The translations under genes were made by a program, and so were the position numbers. This document shows, one piece after another, positions 1-20,999 of a stretch of 64,000 nt of DNA. Every line of letters begins with the position of its first letter. The stretch's first letter is position 1. The stretch lies in the NCBI RefSeq assembly GCF_018320785.1, contig NC_054873.1, positions 34,385,196 through 34,449,195 on the forward strand, in the 5' to 3' direction. The notes under the pieces were generated by a model that was given only the letters and a program-made list of their open reading frames with translations, was not told the DNA's origin and did not search any database. Origin of the DNA: Cheilinus undulatus (Eukaryota; Chordata; Actinopteri; Labriformes; Labridae).

Positions 1-345
1 AAGACTTGTAAAGGTAGAGGGTAAAATGAATGCAAAATACAGGAAAATCCTAGAGGACAATTCTATTCAGTCTACGGCTTGAAAGATTTTTTTTCCAGCA
101 GGACAACAATCTGTAGCATGCAGCAAAACCTACACAGAAATGAATAAAGGACAACAAGGTGAATGTTCTGGAGTGGTTGAGTCAAAACCAAGACCTCAGT
201 CCAATAGAAAATGTGTGGCTGGATTATAAAAGGGCTGTTCACGCCCCATCTCTGTGCCACCTGACAGAGCTTTAGCCGCTTCACAAAGATGAGTGGAGTA
301 AAATTGTTGGTTGCCACTGAACCAAAAGTTTGATTTGAAAACATG
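1..345 (+). mobile_element. Tc1-like transposase fragment, C-terminal part (degenerate)
   Basis: Translating the plus strand across frames gives the DDE-domain end of a fish Tc1 transposase: a block around 175-235 resembles the 'W-S-Q-x-D-L-S-P-I-E-N-V-W' region with the third catalytic residue, followed by a 'DEWSKI' block near 285-305. Frames are broken and no TIR is visible, and the element runs off the left edge of the window. Confidence 0.75.
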
Positions 346-676
346 ACAGCAAGATGTTGATTTGCCATTCTTTTATTATTTGACATACTCTTCTATTTAG
401 GCATTTATCAACAGTACATTACATAAAACTATGTTTTTATCATATTTTAATAGTGCATTTACATGGCAAGACAGAAACAGCATTAAACTCAATAAATCTG
501 CAAATTTATGATCAAATGCTGAGTGATGTGTGACAGGACTTCACATCTTTTTTTTTCTAAAGAAAAAAATGATTTAAAATACACATTTTAATTATTTCAA
601 TTATGCTTATTTGATTTTAAAATAATGATATAATACACACTGAGGTTTCTTAAATACATTCATTATCATGGTTCCC

Positions 677-682
677 TTTATT
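677..682 (-). terminator. th: Candidate poly(A) signal of th
   Basis: TTTATT on the plus strand is AATAAA on the minus strand, 324 nt below the th stop codon (TGA at 1007-1009). It is the nearest canonical signal downstream. It implies cleavage around 650-665 and a 3'UTR of roughly 350 nt, a normal length for TH. The segment 683-1006 would be 3'UTR and has no other feature. The cleavage site was not seen directly. Confidence 0.5.
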
Positions 683-1006
683 TTTGGTTCTGAGTTTAAC
701 ACATTTCCAACACAACACCTTTTGCTTCAAAAGCATAAATGTCAGTAAAACCTGATCTTTTCACAGAACCAACAAGAAGTTAAAACATCTTTGGAAACTT
801 GGTCCGCCACTGCACATGTTGAGGTTTTCAAGGGTTGCAACCTTGTCGGCCAACCAGTCAGCAAAAACAAGCAACAACTGATCAGAAACATCATCAGACT
901 GGAGGTACAACACAGAGAGAGGAACACATCGGTCTGGTCAGAGGTCACAGAGCGGAGCAGAGAGGAAGCAAACAACAGTGGGACAGTCGCACAGCAGGGG
1001 GCGTCA

Positions 1007-10746
<9,740 letters not shown>

Positions 10747-10844
10747 CTTTACGCACAGATGTATTCGAGTTTTCTCTGTGATGGAAGTGACAGCGCGGAT
10801 GTGCGATGCGCTCGGAGCGTTTCAGTTTTTTCAGACAGGTTCCA

Positions 10845-10883
10845 CCTTTTTATGGGGTAATTTGTTTGAGGCTTCTGACGTCA
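10845..10883 (-). promoter_or_regulatory. th: th core promoter: CRE plus TATA-like box
   Basis: A perfect palindromic cAMP response element, TGACGTCA, is at 10876-10883. A TATA-like box reading CATAAAAAG on the minus strand is at about 10846-10854. The CRE lies 21 bp upstream of the TATA in the direction of th transcription. Initiation about 25-35 bp below the TATA would be near 10820 and give a 5'UTR of about 75 nt before the ATG at 10746. Mammalian TH promoters also use a proximal CRE just upstream of TATA (established knowledge), so CREB-dependent control is likely. The start site itself is inferred. Confidence 0.75.
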
Positions 10884-12240
10884 AAGGCGGTAATTCTGAT
10901 CAATCAATGAGCAGGCTCTGTCAGACGCATCCCAACTTGGAGCCGTCTAGAATATATGTGACCTTTAGTAAAGCTTCTTCAATTTACAGCATTTGTCATC
11001 TCACAGTTTCTGGTTATTAGTTCTGATATATAGTTTTTCAGACATGAGTTCTTAACACTGGTATGTCTAACAGTAATGCTATAACATATTTTCTTTAGTT
11101 TATTCTATTTCTGTTTATTTGATAAGTACTTAAAGCAAAGTGAAGGCTTTTGCTTTAAAGAACCAGTTGGATACCATACAGTGACCTTTAGAGCTGAATT
11201 TAAACTTGTGTCTAAAGGTTAGACAACAGAAAAGTCAGCTGTGGAAAATTAAGTCACTTTATCAGCACAATCTAATCCCCTCAGCTCTCCGTGAATTAGA
11301 TTTAATAGTGTGGGGGGAGGCAGACACACAACAAAGAATGAAAGAACAACACGTTGTCTTGCTGTGAGGGCCACTCTGTCTGTCCCTTACCTCACCAACA
11401 AGCACATCAAGTGAATTTGTAGCGCTTTTGTCTGTGGACTTTGGTGGTTAACATGATTGCAGAGTGATGTAGTGCCCACAGGCAAGCAAAGCTAAAAGGA
11501 TTATCTGCAGACCTCTGGCCACACATGCTCACACGGGTGAAGAGAAGAAGGGACCCAGTGCGACTCTTCCTCCAACCTGAGCACACAGGATGGAAATGCT
11601 AAAGAGCACTGATGTGGCCCCGGGCACCAACGGCAGCAGATCTGTCCTTTATTGGAGGATGACAGGGTGAGGATGTAGAAAGAAGCATAAAGCAAAGAGA
11701 CAATAGGATGGAAAATTTAACTGAAACTGGAGTATCTTCAAAAAGGAAGATGTTCTTATCTTGACCTTTTTACATAAAAAGACTGAACAACAGGCAGTAG
11801 CCTGACATTTATTCAAAGACTGGAACAATTTGCAAGTTTATGGTTTGTTCTATGGCATTTGTGAAGTTTGTTAATTGTTAATGTGATTCCTGATCCATCC
11901 GTCCGCCATCCCTCTTTAAGTAAATTAAAATAAATCTGAAGAAAAAATGCATTCAAAACACCAAGAGACTCAAGCATCATTCATCAGAACAGTTTTATTA
12001 AGGTTCAACCAGATTTAGTCAGTATGAAGACAAGAAGCACAGGCTGGACTACAGTCTGAATTAGGATCAAGATCAACTGATATCACAAATCTGCCTCTCT
12101 CTGTCTCCTCTTTTCAAGTCATGTAACTTGAGTGTACAACTGCCAATATAAATTCAATCAAAAGGGAAATGTCCCAGATTTCTCTGTCCTTGATTTTTAA
12201 TGCACCATAAGATCAAGAAAGCTCTGTTTTGAACTGAGCC
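10884..12240. other. Intergenic, upstream flank of th
   Basis: No gene, tRNA or transposon recognised. The part nearest the CRE is presumably th regulatory DNA, but no further binding site is clear enough to call. Confidence 0.4.
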
Positions 12241-12244
12241 AAAC

Positions 12245-12655
12245 AAAGGGCTCAAATGTAAGACTCAGAAACAATGAGGCAAAATTCAAAGTCGGTTTAA
12301 TCAGACGGGGTCAGAACACAAAAAAATCCAAAAGAAGCACAGGAAAAAGTATCCAAAACTAGGTCAGAGAACACAACCTGGGCCAAGATCTAACTGGAAA
12401 ACACGAGGAAAAAGGAAAAGACAAACTGGTTAGGGAGGAAAGGGCTGGGGAAGACTAAATAAGGGGAAGGGAGACAATTTCACACAGGTGAAACACATGT
12501 GAGGTCATCACAGATGGTAGGTACAGGCAGGAAGAGGCAATCAGGAAAGAGACACGAGGTCAGTATCACAAAATAAAACAGGAAGCACAAGACAAGAAAC
12601 ATGAGGATGAATAAAATATAAGACACTAAAATAAGCCTGTAGACATGACACTCTG
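12245..12655. repeat. Purine/AC-rich interspersed repeat, probable
   Basis: A long A/G- and CA-rich stretch ('gtcagaacacaaaaaaatcc', 'caggtgaaacac', 'aatcaggaaag', ending 'gacatgaca') resembles a dispersed repeat often met in fish intergenic DNA. The family could not be named from sequence alone. No coding potential is seen. Confidence 0.4.
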
Positions 12656-12920
12656 CCTGTCTTCATTGATAAAGAATGATTTTTTTTGGTCTAGTTTCAG
12701 GGGTAAAAGTATGTAAATAATAGTTTCTGAATCAGGTGTAAATACGGAGATTTCACTTTGCTCGCTTCATTAATTTTAAGACATTTTTGTGTTATTGTTA
12801 TGCTGAATGATTCAAATTATGGCTTATGCTTAAAGTTAAATGTTATTTCTGTCCCTTAAAGTTGTCTTTTTGCTAGTAAGAGGCAAATCAACATTTTATT
12901 TGTGCTGCAGCTTAGCTGGA

Positions 12921-13295
12921 GGCTGCACGGTGGAGTAGTGGTTAGTGATGGTGGCTTTAAGCAAGAAGGCTCCTGGTTCAAATTCCAGTCAGATAGGGTG
13001 TCTGTGTGGACTTAGCATGTTCTCCTTGTGTATGCATGGGTTCTCTCCAGGTAGTCCAGCTTCCTCCCTTACACCAAAGACATGTTTGTTGGATTGACTG
13101 ATTCTAAATTGCCCATAGGTGTGAGTGCGAGTGAGCCAGGTTGTTTCTCTCTATATGTCGCTCTGTGATTGACTGGCGACCAGTCCAGGGTGTACCTCAC
13201 CTTTGGCCCGATGAAAGCTGAAATTGGCCCCCCCATAACCCCACCGTAGATGGACAACTTAGGGGGGACACTGATTTAGTCGCTCATTCATTCAT
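12921..13295 (+). repeat. SINE-like fish repeat with tRNA-like promoter head
   Basis: The head 'gcacggtggagtagtggtta' contains an A-box-like motif, and GGTTCAAATTCC at 12975-12986 is a good B box. Behind it are the blocks 'tctgtgtggac', 'gcatgttctcc', 'ctaaattgcccataggtgtg', 'gactggcgaccagtccaggg' and 'cccgatgaaagctg', a layout repeated throughout teleost genomes. The copy is diverged and not a functional tRNA. Whether it is a true SINE or the 3' tail of a LINE is unsettled. Confidence 0.75.
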
Positions 13296-13299
13296 TCAT

Positions 13300-16200
13300 A
13301 ACCTGACATGCCAGCTAGACCGTTATACATATCCATCCACACATCCATGGAATTTTTATCATTTCTATCAGTGATTTTGGGAGGGGCTGAAATTTTCAAG
13401 CAATTCTCAAAAGGTCATTGGTTAAATATTCTGTCAGTCATATTCAGTACGTGCCAATTAGAGTAACAAGACATGATGGTGTAATGGGCAGTTCCAGTAA
13501 GTTTACATAATGTGAGCCTGGCAGGCTGCCGCTGTTTTTGCCTACTGAAGGTGGAGCCACTTAGTTAATTAAACTCATGCTGAAGAGGAGCGGGAGAAGA
13601 GTCAGTAGACATCTTGCAGACCAAGAAAAGTTTTCAGAGTGGCTCTTAGCTCTTCTTTAAATAAAGAAATGTTGTAAAGTTTTGATAAAAACTGATCAAG
13701 CTAATAGATTCTCTGGATGCAGCCATTGTTTACCACCTTGCAGTAAAACTAAGCCCTTCCTGCCTCCTTCTGGTCTAATGTCACTGATGGGTCTAGTAAC
13801 AGGCAAAAATAGTTTTGATTGAAGCCTTACTAGATGGATCTGCCTTTTGACAGACATGAAATCTGAACAATTCATCAGCTTTGTTCACTCAGTCAATCTC
13901 TACTGATGAAGTAGAGTTCCTCTGGTTCACAAATACACAAACAGAAAATTAAAATCCACACATTTACATTATCAAAAGAAACAGTGTAATGTTAACATCC
14001 CAAAAAGAAAAAAATACAAACCTAGAAGAACAAGATGAAACCTTTAAAATCATAAGGGTGTTTCTCATGGGTATAGCTATCCAGTCAATAAAATACAGCA
14101 TTGGACAAGAATTCTTGTTCAGTAAGGACTATTTTTTCAAGGCTGTTCTGGGATCCCCTGGCCCTCCCACAAGCCTACATGGAAAGCATCAAGAAGGATC
14201 AGCACACGGTCCTTTCCTGTGCCCATAAGGAAAGCCAGAGGCAAGGAGAGAAGCAGTAAAAATCCCAGAGGAGAGTAGATAGCAGTGACAACAGAATGAC
14301 ACTAAAGTCAGAATCAGAATAAAGGAGGAGCTGGGGTGGAGGAGAGTTTCAAAAAATGCAGCTGGCTGAGGGAGCAGCAGAGTGTAGCAAGGGTAGAGAA
14401 GTTCAAATGTGGCAGCATGAGTGTGATTAGCCAATAGGGTGCACTAAAGTAAATCAGCTGGCTGTCAGCTGATGAGGGCTTGCAGGAGATCAGCTGATCT
14501 CAATTTCATGGCAGCACCTGACTCTGTGGCCTGCCTGAACTAACGCTATATGCTCAATTGACTGAAGGAACACGATGGATTAGAAGTTGAAATTTTATGA
14601 TGTGGTAAAACTAAGACAAAACTTGAACTTGGTGTTGGAAGCAACGTGCTCACCAGGCAAGAGAACATGCATGCTTGCCTTACATGGAGGAACTGTTTAA
14701 AGTGTCCCAGATGTGGAATCCACTGCTGACCACTATGATACACCAGGATAAATTTAAGAGACTGGAGCACCAGAAGCCCATTTTCTTTCTAAAGGACACC
14801 CTGCATCTGTTAGGTCATGTTTCTATGATAACTATATCTCAGTTAAAATGATCAAGTCTGCTGCTAGGACAAATTTGGACCATACTTCTTGTAAACTGTC
14901 TTAACAGAAATTATAAATTTGACAGTTGGTGGCTTCTTTTTCATTATTTGTCATTTTTAGTCTAACTAAAACTAAAAAGAAAATGGTAAACATAATAAAA
15001 TTCAGCATGAGTACATTTTAACACCAGTATTTGCTTGTAAAGAATATATTACATTTAGGGGACAATAATAGGTTTTCACTTTGATAACAGCCATGACAGT
15101 GATTGAAATATTGATAATGTGAATGTTAGATATTTCTGACTGTGATTTGTAGCTGATCATTCACCCTCTCCTACCTCGCTGCGGTCTACAGTCAGCCGTA
15201 AAGGTGCTGCAGAGTCCTTTCCACCTGTACATCCAGGCTGACTCATCGTCATCACTGAGTCAACCCATGATTGCTCAGATGAGGTGTCCAGGTACCTTTT
15301 GTGTGAAATGTTGCACTTGAAGAGCCGGTATGTGCCCGCCATCCATCCCTCTGTGTTTATCTAATTCAATCGTCTTTTCTGGAAGAGTTGGACGTATCCG
15401 CAAATGACATTGGGATGATAATTATTACAATTATGTATTGATTCAGCAGCAGAACGGTGGCATTGTGAGTGTCAGCCATTCCCTACATAATTGTGGGACT
15501 TCAGACGGGCTAATTGCAGCTAACACGACCAGCTGGGCCGTTATTCATCAACCTCCACATTTCTTTTTTTTCCCAGGCTGCTGAACAATGCTGGTCACCT
15601 TTGTGGGGGTCATTAGACTTATCCAGTTGATGAAAGAATAGAAAATGCAAAATAGGTGTTCTATTAATTGTAATAATATTGGGTAAACAGCCTCAGATTG
15701 AGGATGTGAGCTTGTACTTCTTTGTGCATGATAGGATTACTTCTATGAACTTCTGTACAGATTTATATGACTGTAACATGTGGATCAGATTTCATTATAG
15801 CAATTCAGTCAGTGTAGTGGGAATGAATGCTTTCATAACCATTAACTGTTTAGAGATGGACAACAAAGCTCCAAATCCTCCTGCTGTACAAAAGTCAAGC
15901 TAAAAAAATCTCTAATGAGCTGGAGTCAGAGTCAGTCACAGTTAGGAGTGGAAGGGGGGAGTCACTAGTCTTGATGGTTAACGTTTAAGGTTAATACCTA
16001 AAAGGTAAATTTTAGTAAATGGGAATTTTGGTGTTCCGACACTAGAACAACAATTAACAGCATTACTACTCCACAGTAACATCTAGACAAAATAAACTAA
16101 AAGCTGGCGTTAAAATGACAAATCAAACTTTACTGATCAAATCAAGTCATGACAAAGTGCTTCCAAAGGCACCCACTCTTGCCCCTTCCAGTCAGCAAGC

Positions 16201-16320
16201 ACACTGAACTTACTGGTAAAATGTTGGTGTTGGTCTGGCATTTAGTGACATGAGGATCACTTCAGTGCAGTGAATGTGTGTCAAACAATTGTAGTATAAA
16301 GATACCTGTGTCTGGAGAGC
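13300..16320. other. Intergenic, mostly unassigned
   Basis: No gene model can be supported. The stretch about 14310-14500 ('gaggagctggggtggaggag') shares wording with about 61930-62110 and may be a weak dispersed repeat. The short open frames here show no domain, no codon pattern and no splice context. Confidence 0.4.
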
Positions 16321-16369
16321 CCAATAATTGGAAAACCAGTATTCCTAGCTACCATTACACCATGAAGAC

Positions 16370-16935
16370 AAAAGAACATGCCAAACAACTCAAAGAAAAG
16401 GTTACTGTTAAGTTTAAGTCAGGGGATGATACAAAAATGTTTCCAAGGCACTGAACATCCCCTGGAGTTCATTTAAATCCATCATCAAGAAATGGAAGGA
16501 ATATGGCACGTGTGTGAATCTGCCTAGATCAGGCCATCCTCACAAACTGAGTGACTGTGCAAGAAGGAGACAAGGGAGAGAGGTCACCAAGACAACTATG
16601 ACTACTCTGAAGGAGTTACAAGCTTCAGCGGTTGCTCAGATGCTTCACCATTTAAAGCTTTATGGAAGAGTGGCAAACAGAAAGCCACTGTTGAATAAAA
16701 CTCTCTACTAGAGTTCACCAAAACACAAGTATTAGACTCCATGGTAAAGTGGAAGAAAGTTCTTTGATCTGATGAGACCAAAACTGTGCTTTTGGAAAAG
16801 ATGCTAAGTGGAAATCCTGGAGGACAATCTTATTCAGTCAGCAAAAGAACTACAGGTTGGGAGAAGACTAATTTTCAAGCAAGACAATGACCCAAAGAAT
16901 ACAGCGAAGGTCCAACAAAATATATGGTAAGCATT
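16370..16935 (+). mobile_element. Tc1-like transposon remnant, broken transposase
   Basis: Plus-strand translation across frames gives a paired-like N-terminal domain (around 16370-16560: 'KTKEHAKQLKEKV', then 'SIIKKWKEYGT'), a linker, and near 16880-16925 an 'IFKQDNDPK' block typical of the second catalytic Asp of Tc1 transposases. Stops and frameshifts separate the parts and a large piece of the middle is missing. No TIR was identified. Confidence 0.75.
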
Positions 16936-16939
16936 TAAC

Positions 16940-19386
16940 AGATGCAAAGGAAAACTTCCTTAAAAGAGGTAGAAACCTCAAGCAGAGCCATATTTATAAT
17001 GTAAAACTTGTAACTTTAACAGTTAATCACTCAAGGTTGTAGGTGAGCAAAGAGTACAGGAAACTTTCAGTCTTTCTTCTCAAAATACAATGTATGTCTT
17101 TTAGCATAGCATGACGTAACCTTTCACGATCGCTGAACAAACAACGCCATACATCACTTCAAATCTTAAAGCTATATCACTCTGCCTGTTACAACCTTAA
17201 AGGCAAAGTGAACCACATAAATGAGGACTCTTAAATTAAATTACAACCTCAAAAGATGACTACAAACAAATGTACCGTTAGATGAAATTGTGTTAATTAC
17301 TTTACAAATCTAAAAATGAAACTTTACACAAACAAATGTCATCTTCCAATGGTAATCCATCCACCTGGACTTACAAAAATGAAGATCTTTAGTTTGAAGC
17401 ACCTTTTAACTTATTTTACTTCTTTGAAATTTTACATCAGGGTTTTCCAGCTGACACATTTCTGCCTGTTGGTGCATTACAGCAACTTAAGCCATGCATA
17501 GCGTGTGCAATTTCAAGCAGACTCTTCAACAGTCATGTTGGATTGTCAGCCTGATGGCCATGCATGTCCTGAGTGCTTACACTGCACATGTGTACAAGGT
17601 AAATTGCGGTGATGCAGAGAGACCATATTCTTTATAGACTATAGCATCTTGAAGAGGATTTTTTATGAAGGTCGTGGTGCCCTGACACCATACTGAGAAC
17701 ATGTTGTATTTTTCTGTTAAATAAAACAATAAAATTGTACAGAATGTCAGCTCCAAAACAAAGAGTGATCAGTTTGTCATCGCTAAAACAAAGATTTCAA
17801 CCATATGAAAGCACACTTAATCGTCTCAGGTACTTCTGAGCTTCTTCCTCTTTCTTTTTTAAGCAGCATTGGAGCATCTGTGAACAGCAATGACTGTGAT
17901 TGTTTTTGCATGTGTCAAAATACAGCTGCCAAGTGGAATGACTAATCACATAGAGTGCCGCTCTCCATGTGTAATTTGACAGTGGTAGCATAAAGTGTTC
18001 CTGGGTGGGCGAGTGGATGAGGGACGGATGCTCAATGGTCCATGCTGACTGCCGTCACCACGCCAGTGATACGGTGGTCTGTGTGTGCGGTGGTGACAGA
18101 ACCGCACAAATTACTTACAATACTAAGAGAATGCTGGGACCCAAACATGATCCAGACAATCATCATTTCTCAGTCTTAATTTGTATTACACTGATTTTTA
18201 GCCTGTAGGAGTAATTTAACATCACATTATGTCTAAGGTTACCTTAAGACTTATCAATAGAGGATAGAGTTTCTATGGACCTTTTTTCTCCTAAAACAGC
18301 AAAAATAATCCTTTTAAATGTTAAATTAGCAAAAGGAAATAACTCTATTCAAAGAAAACCCAAAAACAATAGAGACATGGATCTTGGGAAGGATAATGAT
18401 TTAATACTTTTCCATTCTCTCATGAGGAACACACATAAAGGGAAGCAGCGGCTTTATCATTAAACCCTGAGGCTATATTTGGCACTTCTCTCTTTTGCTC
18501 TTTGTTTCTAAAGCAGCCTGTGTATTTCTAAATGTCATATCTGATCAGTCTGATTGTGGTCCGGATGCATCCACATATCTACTCTGTGTGTCATGTTGAA
18601 TGTGCCCAGCAGGGTAAAAATCAACAATGATTTCAATCAAACACTCAAAGTGGTCTGAGAACTGTGGTCACAACTAGCAAAAATATTTATCTGTTTATAA
18701 TGGCTTAAATGGATGACAAAGAAAATCCAGATTAATTCACAGAAATCCAGATTTATAGAACTTTTTGGATGTTTGATTTTAAAAACTATCCATTCAATTA
18801 CTCAGTGTTTGTTTTACTGACTTTGGTCTAAAAATGCTTCATATCTCAGCCCCCCCCATCTGACCTGCCTGGATGTCCAAAAACAGAAACCTGCTGGTAC
18901 ATAAGTGGTCAAAGCGCCATGTTAGAGTCTTATCCAACCATTTGTCCTGTGCTGGGGTCACAGAGGCAGCATAATGACGCTGTAACACGGTCCCCTCCAG
19001 CAGTAGCACACAGCTCTGCGGCTGGACAGACTTCTAATCACATTAACCCTTAATGGGTCCTTGTCATTCAGTTGCCTGGAGGGCCAGGATATTGCAGCTC
19101 CACAAAAACCAACCAGCTGAAGCTCAGATAAACCCACATGTGGCATTACTAATGCCTATTCTGCATTTTAAATCTATATTTTTATTGCATTTGATTCAGT
19201 AGTCTAACATGTTAGATTTTTCTAAAGAATAATGTAAAATTTGATATTGCTCATCTATGTTGTCTCTGTTAAGGCTGAGTAATCAAATGAAGATCAAGAA
19301 ATGAGACAATTCTTGGCTCATATTGCCCTTTATAAGTGATCATGAATTAAGTCAATTTCATCATGCAAATCTGTGCAACCTATATC
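16940..19386. other. Intergenic, no feature recognised
   Basis: AT-rich non-coding DNA. Open frames of about 60 codons occur here but none resembles a known protein. Confidence 0.4.
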
Positions 19387-19390
19387 TTAA

Positions 19391-19696
19391 CCCCTTAAAG
19401 TCTGTTGTATCATATTTGATACATACTTTTATGATCTCTATCTCATCAATATGATCAATAAATTACTTAAAAAAAACCTTCTGAATACAATCTGATAAAT
19501 GATGAAAAATGCACTCAAGTGGATTATAAGTTACCAAAAACACCTAATGTATCAAATGAGATACATAAAATATATATGTCAAATTTTATGGAAATTAGGA
19601 TTTTTTGGATTTCAATAGAAAGTTAAAAAATCATTTCAGTCCCCCCAAAAAAACCGAATTTTCTGGCTATAATTTGTGTTTTCATGCTTTAAGGGG
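19391..19696. mobile_element. PiggyBac-type MITE with TTAA target duplications
   Basis: A 306-bp element has the perfect 10-bp terminal inverted repeats CCCCTTAAAG and CTTTAAGGGG, each flanked directly by TTAA (19387-19390 and 19697-19700). TTAA insertion is diagnostic of the piggyBac superfamily. Inside are palindromic words, GTATCATATTTGATAC near 19407 and GTATCAAATGAGATAC near 19549. There is no transposase, so it is non-autonomous. Confidence 0.85.
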
Positions 19697-20124
19697 TTAA
19701 GATGTTCAGATTACAGAATATGATCTCACACAGTCTTTTTTTTTGATAAAGAGTCAATTTTTTTTTAAAATGCTTTTTTTGAATTTTTTTTTTTTTTTTT
19801 TTTAAAGGACGGGGTTTTCCAGATGAAGCAGAAGTGACAGTGACGTCCCCTTGCCAGAAAGTGACACAGAGTCCCACAGCACTGCTGTCTCAGAGCAATC
19901 TTTTGAGGTGGAGGATTTTTCCCCTCCAGAGTCCCTCTGAAGCAGGCTGTGGAGTGATGGCAGACTATGGTGGTCCTGAGCACTACCTGTTTGCACCGTT
20001 TGCTCCAGCACCGGCGTTACTAAAGCTGGAGCAGGAGCAGTGCAGGTGAAGGAGAGGATGGGTGTGGTCACTGAATGGTAAAGTCAGTTAGCGGCAGTAA
20101 CATTCGACCTTTTATATAGAGTCT

Positions 20125-20163
20125 GTGATGTAGAAACCTACCAATAGTAGGTTTCTATATCAC
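20125..20163. repeat. 17-bp hairpin with 5-nt loop
   Basis: The arms GTGATGTAGAAACCTAC (20125-20141) and GTAGGTTTCTATATCAC (20147-20163) pair with a single mismatch around the loop CAATA. It lies in intergenic DNA and its origin is unknown. Confidence 0.7.
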
Positions 20164-20489
20164 ATAAGCACCGCCTTCTCAGAAAAGATTTTTCAAAGCA
20201 GATGTCTGTTTGAACTAATTAAAAGTCATGTAATGCAGATTTTTATCAGTTAGGTGCAAATGTCAGAAATAACGCCAGCACTGATGTGTTTTATCATAGT
20301 TCAGTCAGATGCCTAAGTGTTCAGCTGAAAAAATAAATCTTAAAGTGTTCACTACTTCTGTAATCACTGAAGAATGTCGCTGTGGACAAAAGTGTAAATG
20401 AAAGAAGTGTTGAATTTAAGGTCTTTAGGCAGCTTGTTCATTATTGTCCCATCACTGTTGCATTTACTCAACAGAGGAAGTGTTAACTT

Positions 20490-20990
20490 TAAGCTAGGGA
20501 TGTCAAAAAAATCACAATTTAATGGGATGAATCTCAAATTTTCTGATACCAATAACAGTTAATCTCCCCTGTTTGTCCCTTTTTGAAATTCCTCTATTTT
20601 GCATTTAAATGGTTTCTGTTTTATTTAGGATTTCTGAATCATCTTAAATGGCTTCCTGTTTGGACACAGACATGCTTTTATTGTAAAGGCAAATAAGGAA
20701 CTTCAGGTAGATTGCAGATCTGTATGTGGAAAAAGGAACTTGTTATGGATTGAAAAGGTAATAAGTGAACAGGAAGAGTAAAATGTTTGATAACCCAAGG
20801 TTCAGATGACTTTTGACTTGTCCACTGAGCTGTCTGGGAGTTCTTTAAAGTGAAATTGAGGAGCAGTAGTGGACTTATTATAATCCCTGAGGCAGCAGGG
20901 AGCAGTTGAAGTGGCTTCAACCAAATCTGCTGAAAGGAAAAAAAAAGCATTTGATTAACAGCGAGTTTAAAATTGTATGCACTAATAATG
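20490..20990 (+). repeat. Dispersed repeat, copy A (partner at 56.5 kb)
   Basis: It shares a long series of blocks with 56527-57038 in the same order: 'gtcaaa', 'agaaaaaggaacttg' versus 'ggaaaaaggaacttg', 'ggttcagatgacttttgact' and 'tccactgagctgtctg'. The TIR-like ends are clearer in copy B. There is no coding capacity. Confidence 0.7.
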
Positions 20991-20999
20991 GACCTCAAT

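Noticed and set aside
12921..13000. Possible tRNA gene
   Set aside because: A- and B-box-like motifs are present, but no cloverleaf forms and the following sequence is that of a dispersed SINE-like repeat.
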